Below, in pieces: positions 8,841-13,846 of a stretch of DNA of 13,846 bases. A program made the translations under genes and the position numbers. Source of the stretch: Gammaproteobacteria bacterium (GTDB taxonomy: Bacteria; Pseudomonadota; Gammaproteobacteria; UBA9214); contig JAOULY010000021.1 in the NCBI GenBank assembly GCA_029881775.1, positions 1-13,846 on the forward strand. The letters are read 5' to 3'. The notes under the pieces are model-generated. The model made no database searches and was not told the origin of the DNA. It was given only the letters and a program-made list of their open reading frames with translations. How positions within the stretch are numbered: position 1 is the first letter of the stretch; each line of letters starts with the position of its first letter.

Positions 8841-9109
8841 TCTTTATTTACCCCCCGACAATCACGTCTTCGCAGGTATCACGACCAGGCCTGATTTATA
8901 ATCCGCGTGTGACAAATATATTTCACGCCGGGAAAATTATAGAAACTCAGATCAATCATCAGGATGCCGTCATGACGAGCGTGATGCAGATAGAGAAGGT
9001 GAGACTGAAAAGCAGTAGAGAGTCTGGCCTGGACCATGGAACTAATCACTTGAAGGCTGCCAGGCCACTTCGTGGCCACGCAGCGAAGAATTAATTGTAA
9101 ATTTCTAGG

Positions 9110-9139
9110 CTTTCTTTGCGCCTTCGCGACTTTGCGCGA
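9110..9139 (-). repeat. Dispersed CGCAAAG-type repeat, copy R2
   Basis: Reads CTTTCTTTGCGCCTTCGCGA and on to GCGCGA on the plus strand, which is the exact inverse of R1. It lies inside copy A of the tandem duplication. Confidence 0.9.
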
Positions 9140-9164
9140 CAATGTTTTCTGGTAAATTCACCCC

Positions 9165-9197
9165 ATGACCAACGCAGACTTCACCACCTCGCAGTGA
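9165..9197 (+). pseudogene. Duplicated bioA start: 10-codon dead open frame
   Basis: ATG 9165 opens MTNADFTTSQ and then stops at TGA 9195-9197. The first four residues and the DNA before them match the real bioA start 111 bases downstream. It is a by-product of the tandem duplication. If transcribed, it would be a short upstream open frame that could compete for ribosomes. No evidence that it makes a functional peptide. Confidence 0.6.
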
Positions 9198-9220
9198 AGA
9201 ATTAATTGTGGATTCATTAA

Positions 9221-9250
9221 CTTTCTTTGCGCCTTCGCGACTTTGCGCGA
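9221..9250 (-). repeat. Dispersed CGCAAAG-type repeat, copy R3
   Basis: Identical 30 bases to R2, 111 bases downstream, ending 25 bases before the bioA start codon. It therefore occupies the place where promoter or leader elements of bioA would be expected. Confidence 0.9.
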
Positions 9251-9275
9251 CAATGTTTTCTGGTAAATTCCCCCC

Positions 9276-10625
9276 ATGACCAACGCAGAACTTTCCCGGC
9301 GCGACCTGTCCGTCCTGTGGCACCCGTGCACGCAGATGAAGGACCACGAGACGTTGCCGGTCATACCGATACGGTCCGGGAAAGGCGCGTGGCTTGAAGA
9401 CTTCGAAGGCAATCGCTACCTGGACGCTATCAGTTCATGGTGGGTAAACCTGTTCGGACATGCCAACCCGCGCATCAATGCCGCACTGAAAGACCAGCTT
9501 GAGTCACTGGAACATGTGCTGCTCGCCGGCTTTACGCACGAGCCCGTCATAGAACTGTCCGAACGCCTGGTGGAAATCACACCCCCCGGTCTCGACCGGT
9601 GTTTTTACGCCGACAACGGCTCCTCGGCAGTTGAAATCGCGCTGAAAATGAGTTTCCACGCGTGGCTCAACCAGGGAAAGTCAGGAAAAACAAAATTTGT
9701 CACGCTGGAAAACAGCTACCACGGCGAAACACTGGGCGCATTGGCCGTGGGTAATGTCGAACTGTATCGAAAAACCTACAAGCCACTACTGCTGGAAACC
9801 ATCACCGCGCCCTCGCCCGACTGTTACCTGCGTGAAACCGGCGAGAGCTGGCGCGCGTACAGTCTGCGCCAGTTTGAAAAAATGGATACCATTCTCCGCC
9901 AGCAGGCCGGTGAAATATGCGCCGTCATCATCGAGCCGCTGGTGCAGTGTGCCGGCAACATGCGCATGTATCACCCGGTATACCTTGAGCGCCTGCGCAA
10001 TGCCTGCAACCGTTACGGCATCCACCTGATCGCCGATGAAATCGCCGTCGGATTCGGCCGCACCGGTACCCTGTTTGCCAGTGAGCAGGCCGGTATTACA
10101 CCCGACTTTCTGTGCCTGTCCAAGGGACTGACCGGTGGTTACCTGCCATTGTCAGTTGTAGTAACACGCAATAAAATTTACGAACAGTTCTATGATGATT
10201 ATGAAAACCTGACAGCCTTTCTGCATTCGCACAGTTATACCGGTAACCCGCTTGGCTGCCGGGCCGCACTCGCCACCCTGGACATTTTCAACGACGATGA
10301 CGTTATCGGAAATAATGCCACACTGGCTAAGGCCATGCAGGAAACCACCGCGGAGCTGGTCGACCATCCGCACGTTGCAGAGGTACGGCAAACGGGCATG
10401 ATCCTGGCAATCGAAATGGTCAAGGACAAGGCAAGTCGAGAGCCATGGGACTGGAAGGAACGACGCGGCCTGCATGTATACCGGCATGCCCTGCAGAACG
10501 GTGTACTGTTGCGCCCGCTCGGCAACGTCATTTATTTCATGCCACCCTACGTCGTAACGCCTGATGAAATTGCCCTGATGGCACGGGTCGCAAGGGACGG
10601 CATCGACGCGGCTGCCCGTGGCTAG
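9276..10625 (+). CDS. bioA: Adenosylmethionine-8-amino-7-oxononanoate aminotransferase
   Basis: PLP-dependent class III aminotransferase of biotin synthesis, turning KAPA into DAPA; the classical enzyme uses SAM as amino donor. It has 449 residues (E. coli 429). Visible: LWHPCTQMKDHE (14-25); SSWWVNLFGH (53-62); the phosphate-cup GSS (115-117); SYHGET (147-152); MRMYHP (229-234); ADEIAVGFGRTG (253-264) with Asp254; the PLP lysine K283 in LSKGLTGGYLP; and the C-terminal RPLGNVIYFMPPY. Position 18 is Cys where E. coli has the active-site Tyr17. ATG 9276 has no good ribosome-binding site (GGTAAATTCCCCCC) but matches family N-termini. It stands apart from any bioBFHCD cluster and is followed after 4 bp by rsmE. 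Other donors (lysine, as in Bacillus BioK) cannot be excluded. Confidence 0.93.
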   Translation: MTNAELSRRDLSVLWHPCTQMKDHETLPVIPIRSGKGAWLEDFEGNRYLDAISSWWVNLFGHANPRINAALKDQLESLEHVLLAGFTHEPVIELSERLVEITPPGLDRCFYADNGSSAVEIALKMSFHAWLNQGKSGKTKFVTLENSYHGETLGALAVGNVELYRKTYKPLLLETITAPSPDCYLRETGESWRAYSLRQFEKMDTILRQQAGEICAVIIEPLVQCAGNMRMYHPVYLERLRNACNRYGIHLIADEIAVGFGRTGTLFASEQAGITPDFLCLSKGLTGGYLPLSVVVTRNKIYEQFYDDYENLTAFLHSHSYTGNPLGCRAALATLDIFNDDDVIGNNATLAKAMQETTAELVDHPHVAEVRQTGMILAIEMVKDKASREPWDWKERRGLHVYRHALQNGVLLRPLGNVIYFMPPYVVTPDEIALMARVARDGIDAAARG

Positions 10626-10629
10626 CGGC

Positions 10630-11364
10630 ATGCGCATACCTCGCGTCTACCTGCAGCAGGAACTGGCAAGCAATTCAACCATCACCGTCAGCGGTCAAAC
10701 CGCTCATCATGTCACGCATGTATTGCGACTGCGTGAGCGCGCGGTTCTCAGGGTATTTAACGGTGATGGCAATGAATACACCGCCACATTCACGGGCAAG
10801 GGCCGCGGCGAAATAAGCCTCGAGATCGGCGACACGGTCGACACCCTGCCGGAATCCTGCCTGAACATCCGGCTGGCACAGGGCATTGCACGCCATGACC
10901 GCATGGACCTGATACTGCAGAAATCCGTCGAGCTGGGTGTCGGCGATATCCAGCCACTCTGGATGCAACGCAGCCAGAGTCATCTGCGCGGCGAACGGCT
11001 GGATAAACGCATCCGTCACTGGCAGGGCGTCATCTCCAGTGCCTGCGAACAATGCGGCCGCGCAACATTACCGACACTGCAACCACCGCTTGCCTACCCG
11101 GAGTGGTTGACCGGAAATCATAACAGCGGGCCCGGACTGATGTTGCAACCGGACAGTCAGACAGTGCTCGCCGACCTGTCACAACCGGACGGGACCATTA
11201 CGCTACTGGTCGGGCCGGAAGGCGGGATGAACGGGGAAGAAAAATTACAGGCCGAAGCGGCCGGCTTTACCGGCGTGCGCCTGGGCGCAAGAATACTGCG
11301 CACCGAAACCGCCGCACTGGTGGCGTTGTCGGGCATACAAACCCTGTGGGGCGATTTTCGTTAA
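10630..11364 (+). CDS. rsmE: 16S rRNA (uracil1498-N3)-methyltransferase
   Basis: SAM-dependent SPOUT methyltransferase that methylates U1498 of 16S rRNA in the assembled 30S subunit. From ATG 10630 it has 244 residues (E. coli 243). Visible: the N-terminal PUA-like RNA-binding part starting MRIPRVYL; QKSVELGVGDIQPLW (97-111); SSACEQCGRATLP (136-148); the SAM-binding knot motifs LLVGPEGGMNGEE (192-204) and ARILRTETAALVAL (220-233). A GTG at 10618 in the same frame would add four residues and overlap bioA, but family N-termini favour ATG 10630, 4 bp after the bioA stop. A ribosome-binding site is weak in either case, which suggests translational coupling to bioA. It ends at a REPIN, facing the convergent chpC-like gene. 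Confidence 0.95.
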   Translation: MRIPRVYLQQELASNSTITVSGQTAHHVTHVLRLRERAVLRVFNGDGNEYTATFTGKGRGEISLEIGDTVDTLPESCLNIRLAQGIARHDRMDLILQKSVELGVGDIQPLWMQRSQSHLRGERLDKRIRHWQGVISSACEQCGRATLPTLQPPLAYPEWLTGNHNSGPGLMLQPDSQTVLADLSQPDGTITLLVGPEGGMNGEEKLQAEAAGFTGVRLGARILRTETAALVALSGIQTLWGDFR

Positions 11365-11372
11365 GGGGTTTA

Positions 11373-11436
11373 ATCGCGCCTGCAAGGCGCTCCTACGGGA
11401 TGTATCAATTGCGTAGGAGCGCCTTGCAGGCGCGAT
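11373..11436. repeat. REPIN: two inverted REP units, 25-bp perfect arms
   Basis: The left arm (11373-11397) and right arm (11412-11436) are perfect reverse complements of 25 bases around a 14-base loop. Each arm reads, in REP orientation, CGTAGGAGCGCCTTGCAGGC and then GCGAT. That is a GTAG head followed by a palindrome GCGCC-TTGCA-GGCGC, the known layout of REP units mobilised by RAYT (REP-associated tyrosine transposase) proteins. It lies 8 bases after the rsmE stop and 21 bases before the end of the convergent gene. It probably also acts as a two-way transcription barrier and mRNA 3'-end stabiliser. Confidence 0.9.
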
Positions 11437-11457
11437 CAGATAATATTACGGGGTGAT

Positions 11458-11922
11458 TCAGGCAGCCCTGCCGAACTGCTCCTCGAGCTTGCCCTGCAGG
11501 TATTCCAGGTCGGGGATAACGGCTTCCTCGTTGCCGATACGTACCATGCACTTCAAACCCTCATCCTCGAAATCCGAGAATTCATCGGGCGTATCATGCC
11601 CAAACTGTATCAGTCCGGGAAGGCCGGCGGTAACAATGGCGTAGTTCTTCACCGTACTGTCGGGGCGTACCGAGTTGACGATCATCAATCGTGAAAATAC
11701 CGGGTTGGACGGCACGCGTATTCCACACAGTGCTTCCAGCGAGAGAACAGCGATATTTTCACCACGCCACTTCACCGTACCAAGCACCCATTCAGGCGTA
11801 TCCGCCTGTGGTTCGGGAACACGATAGCTGCTGATCTCGGCTACCGCCATGTTTGGCAGCAACAGATTCATACCCCTCAGCGGGACCCATAAACTACGAA
11901 TTTTTTCCTGGCTTGTTTCCAA
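11458..11922 (-). CDS. chpC: CheW-like adaptor protein, ChpC-type
   Basis: A 154-residue protein made of a single CheW-like domain, expected to scaffold a chemoreceptor-kinase array at the cytoplasmic membrane. Visible: IRSLWVPLRGMNLLLPNMAVAEI (8-30, in two parts: the first strand and the LLLPN turn); TPEWVLGTVKWRGENIAVL (residues 42-60), the usual W..G...WRG core; and LMIVNS (79-84) followed by an acidic C-terminal part. No transmembrane or kinase part. The start is TTG 11922, with GGAGGA 7 bases ahead; the next ATG would remove the first strand. It lies 27 bp after the ChpA-type kinase gene on the same strand. The wording is like ChpC of the Pseudomonas pilus chemosensory cluster, so the symbol is probable rather than certain; PilI is the other option. 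Confidence 0.78.
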   Translation of the reverse strand: METSQEKIRSLWVPLRGMNLLLPNMAVAEISSYRVPEPQADTPEWVLGTVKWRGENIAVLSLEALCGIRVPSNPVFSRLMIVNSVRPDSTVKNYAIVTAGLPGLIQFGHDTPDEFSDFEDEGLKCMVRIGNEEAVIPDLEYLQGKLEEQFGRAA

Positions 11923-11929
11923 TTTCTGA

Positions 11930-11935
11930 TCCTCC
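11930..11935 (-). promoter_or_regulatory. Strong ribosome-binding site supporting a TTG start
   Basis: GGAGGA on the minus strand, 7 bases before TTG 11922. It is the best Shine-Dalgarno sequence in the window and the reason for choosing the rare TTG start for the CheW-like gene. Confidence 0.82.
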
Positions 11936-11949
11936 GGTGTCCGCCAGCC

Positions 11950-13846
11950 TCAGGCTTCGGCCATTTCGCCTGTTACGCCGATAATCTGGTGAATGGAATC
12001 CAGCAGATCGGCTTCCTGGTATGGCTTGCCAAGATAACGCTGCACGCCGATCTGCTCTGCACGCTCGCGATGCTTGTCGCCCGTACGTGATGTAATCATG
12101 ATGATCGGCACATGCCTGAGGTTATCATCGTTGCGCATGTGTGTTGCCAGTTCGAAACCATCCATACGCGGCATCTCGATATCCAGCAGCATGATATCCG
12201 GAACACTCTCCTGCAGCTTGCCCATGGCATCGACACCGTCTTTGGCAGTCACAACCTTGTAGCCGTTTCGCTCCAGCAGGCGCGTCGTCACCTTGCGCAC
12301 GGTAATCGAGTCATCAACCACCATAACGACAAGTTCGCCGCTTGTCTGACCGACGTGAGCGGCAGCCGATGCCGGTTGTGATACAGCTTCGCGACGCGAT
12401 ACAGCCACCATATCCAGGATCATAACGACGCGCCCGTCACCAAGAATCGTCGCTCCCGAAATACCATCAACGGTACTGAGCTGCGGACCAACCGGCTTGA
12501 TGACGACTTCACGTATACCCTGCAGTGCTTCGATGTGAAAGCCGATGCGTTTCTCGCCGGCACGAACCAGCAGCACCGGCACCTGTTCACGTTCGCCAGG
12601 ATAGGTCACATTGCCGGTTTCCAGCAGGCTGGCCAGATGTCTCAGCCGGTATTCGTTACTGCCGTATTCGAATAACTGCTGTCCATCGCTGTAACATGCC
12701 CTTAATTCCTCTGGATAGAACCGAACCACACCTTCGACACTGGCCAGTGGAACACAGAACGTTTCATCGCCAGCCGTCACCAGCATGCCCTGGTTGATTG
12801 CAAGCGTGTATGGCAGACGCACGGTAAATGTTGCACCCTTGCCCTGCTCTGATTCGATATGCAACGAACCACCCAGTTGCTTCACTTCACTGTTTACCAC
12901 GTCCATGCCGACACCACGCCCTGATATCTGCGTGACCTCGCTGGCGGTACTGAACCCGGTTTGCAGTACGAACTGGATGATATCCTCATCCGGAAGGTCC
13001 GCGGCCTCGGTGATCATGCCACGCTCAATAGCGCGCTTCCGGATAGCATCGATTTGCATACCGGCACCGTCATCGGAAATACGTAACACGATTTCCGAAC
13101 CATCCCGTTCAAACTCGATATCGATATTACCCGTCACCGGCTTGCCGGCTGCCTTGCGGACACGCGGCAATTCAATGCCGTGCGCAACCGAGTTTCGTAA
13201 CATGTGTTCGAGCGGAGCGATAATCCGCTCAACAACCGCACGATCCATTTCGCCATCTTCACCGACCAGTGAAACCTCTACCTTCTTGTCCAGCTGGCGG
13301 GCTGCCTGGCGTGCAATCCGGCGCAGCCTCGGCGACAGACTCGCGAACGGTATCATGCGTGTACGGATCAGGTTTTCCTGCAGTTCCGTACTGACGCGTG
13401 ACTGTTGCAGTAACAGGGTTTCGGAATCGCGGGTGGTATTTTCCATCAGGTCCTGCAGACTGCTCAGGTCACTGATACTTTCCATCAGGGAGCGTGACAG
13501 CTGCTGCAGGTTGGAATACCTGTCCATCTCAAGCGGGTCGAAATCCGCATTACGCTGATCAGACTCCTGCTCATAACGGTGCAGGACCTGCGCCTCGGTC
13601 TCCATTTCGAGCTGGCGTAACTGGTCACGCAGGCGGCTGATGGTCTGGTCAAGCTCGGACAGGTTGAAGCGATAGTCGCTGATCTGCTTCTCCATGCGTG
13701 CCCGGTAGATATTAATCTCGCCTGCATGATTAACCATGTTATCCAGCATATCCGACTGGACCTTGACCTGTTCGCCACGCGCCTGTGTCTGGCTGTCGTG
13801 GTCTATCACCAGCCGTGGCGGCGTGGCTCTATGCAGCGATTCTGAC
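11950..13846 (-). CDS. chpA: ChpA/PilL-type hybrid chemotaxis histidine kinase, C-terminal part (cut by right window edge)
   Basis: Kinase of the type IV pilus (twitching) chemosensory system. The frame is open to the edge (631 codons visible), so the N-terminal region, where this family carries several histidine phosphotransfer domains, is outside. Counting from GTG 13809 as 1: a helical dimerisation and coiled-coil region with MLDNMVNHAGEINIYRAR (21-38) to about 150; an HATPase domain with N box HMLRNSVAHGIE (202-213), G1 DDGAGM (246-251), F motif GFSTAS (285-290) and G2 GRGVGMDVV (297-305); a CheW-like domain about 338-475; and a response-regulator receiver 494-612 with Asp499/Asp500, phosphoacceptor Asp543, Thr573 and Lys595. 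All key residues are present. GTG 13809 is not the real start. The CheW-like gene follows 27 bp later. Confidence 0.9.
   Translation of the reverse strand, partial: SESLHRATPPRLVIDHDSQTQARGEQVKVQSDMLDNMVNHAGEINIYRARMEKQISDYRFNLSELDQTISRLRDQLRQLEMETEAQVLHRYEQESDQRNADFDPLEMDRYSNLQQLSRSLMESISDLSSLQDLMENTTRDSETLLLQQSRVSTELQENLIRTRMIPFASLSPRLRRIARQAARQLDKKVEVSLVGEDGEMDRAVVERIIAPLEHMLRNSVAHGIELPRVRKAAGKPVTGNIDIEFERDGSEIVLRISDDGAGMQIDAIRKRAIERGMITEAADLPDEDIIQFVLQTGFSTASEVTQISGRGVGMDVVNSEVKQLGGSLHIESEQGKGATFTVRLPYTLAINQGMLVTAGDETFCVPLASVEGVVRFYPEELRACYSDGQQLFEYGSNEYRLRHLASLLETGNVTYPGEREQVPVLLVRAGEKRIGFHIEALQGIREVVIKPVGPQLSTVDGISGATILGDGRVVMILDMVAVSRREAVSQPASAAAHVGQTSGELVVMVVDDSITVRKVTTRLLERNGYKVVTAKDGVDAMGKLQESVPDIMLLDIEMPRMDGFELATHMRNDDNLRHVPIIMITSRTGDKHRERAEQIGVQRYLGKPYQEADLLDSIHQIIGVTGEMAEA

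Larger units (their letters stand above)
8803..9275. other. Repeat-rich 473-bp metF-bioA intergenic region
   Basis: No credible gene here. It contains: dispersed repeat R1 (8811-8840); unique DNA (8841-9062) with a TATAAT at 8897-8902 but no matching -35; a small hairpin GGCCAC-TTC-GTGGCC (9063-9077); and two tandem copies of the bioA upstream region (9080-9178 and 9191-9289) that carry repeats R2 and R3. A 61-codon frame from GTG 8909 and an opposite-strand frame of 87 codons cross it. Neither has family features, and the second merely translates the repeat. Confidence 0.7.
9080..9289 (+). repeat. Tandem duplication (111-bp period) of the bioA upstream region and first codons
   Basis: Copy A (9080-9178) and copy B (9191-9289) align without gaps at an offset of 111 bases. 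About nine mismatches are concentrated in the first third; a 50-base block (9110-9159 and 9221-9270) is identical, and the start region ATGACCAACGCAGA is identical too. Twelve bases separate the copies. Copy B holds the true bioA start (ATG 9276). Copy A ends in a dead start (ATG 9165). Confidence 0.93.

Noticed and set aside
8909..9094. 61-codon plus-strand frame from GTG
   Set aside because: No good start signal, no recognisable domain, and it runs into the hairpin and the duplicated repeat region. A TATAAT lies just upstream, but no -35 box at 17 bases (AGGTAT there).
9191..9275. BirA-type operator near bioA (TTGTAAA/GGTAAA-like words)
   Set aside because: The words do not form the required inverted TTGTAAACC/GGTTTACAA arrangement, and bioA is not beside other bio genes.
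8879..9347. Minus-strand frames translating as SRKVAKAQRK-type proteins
   Set aside because: They are translations of the dispersed CGCAAAG repeat and the tandem duplication, with no ribosome-binding site or family features. Such frames are known false genes.
11458..13846. Flagellar CheA-CheW pair
   Set aside because: The coiled-coil segment after the edge, the fused receiver domain and the wording MLDNMVNHAGE are of the ChpA/PilL type rather than flagellar CheA.

Overview
The window looks like a piece of chromosome from a gammaproteobacterium, at roughly 55% GC by eye. The gene content and protein signatures point that way: a type I GAPDH beside transketolase, the long proteobacterial form of AhcY, and a ChpA/PilL-type twitching chemosensory kinase with a REC tail. 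REP/REPIN-type repeats fit as well. Genus cannot be fixed from the sequence alone; tkt-gap-pgk near metK-ahcY-metF would suit a purple-sulfur or sulfur-oxidising type of lineage, but that is inference. Nothing here resembles a phage, plasmid, CRISPR array or defence island. The window is mostly core metabolism, and the interesting signals are in the intergenic DNA.

Left third (minus strand, 1-4167): a central-carbon cluster transcribed right to left, tkt, then gap, then pgk (cut by the left edge). These enzymes serve glycolysis/gluconeogenesis, the non-oxidative pentose phosphate pathway and, if RuBisCO is present elsewhere, the Calvin cycle. A GC hairpin lies between tkt and gap. The 336-bp leader before tkt contains a clear intrinsic terminator. 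Upstream, also on the minus strand, is a peroxiredoxin-like thioredoxin-fold protein (4504-5073), divergent from metK.

Middle (plus strand, 5188-11364): metK, ahcY, metF, bioA, rsmE. All five act in S-adenosylmethionine (SAM) metabolism. MetK makes SAM, AhcY removes SAH, MetF makes the methyl donor for remaking methionine, BioA in its classical form uses SAM as amino donor, and RsmE uses SAM to methylate 16S rRNA. metK-ahcY (23-bp gap) and bioA-rsmE (4-bp gap) look like tight pairs. The gaps on either side of metF hold repeats.

Right end (minus strand, 11458-13846): a CheW-like adaptor (ChpC-type, TTG start with a strong Shine-Dalgarno) follows the C-terminal part of a ChpA/PilL-type hybrid kinase, which is cut by the right edge. 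These would belong to the type IV pilus (twitching) chemosensory system.

Repeats: (i) a dispersed element of about 30 bp built on CGCAAAG-like words at 950, 8811, 9110 and 9221; (ii) a tandem duplication with 111-bp period that copies the bioA upstream region and its first codons; (iii) a perfect 25-bp inverted repeat of REPIN type between the convergent rsmE and chpC genes, with a decayed single REP between ahcY and metF; (iv) a perfect 16-bp inverted repeat before metF. No tRNA or rRNA gene was recognised.
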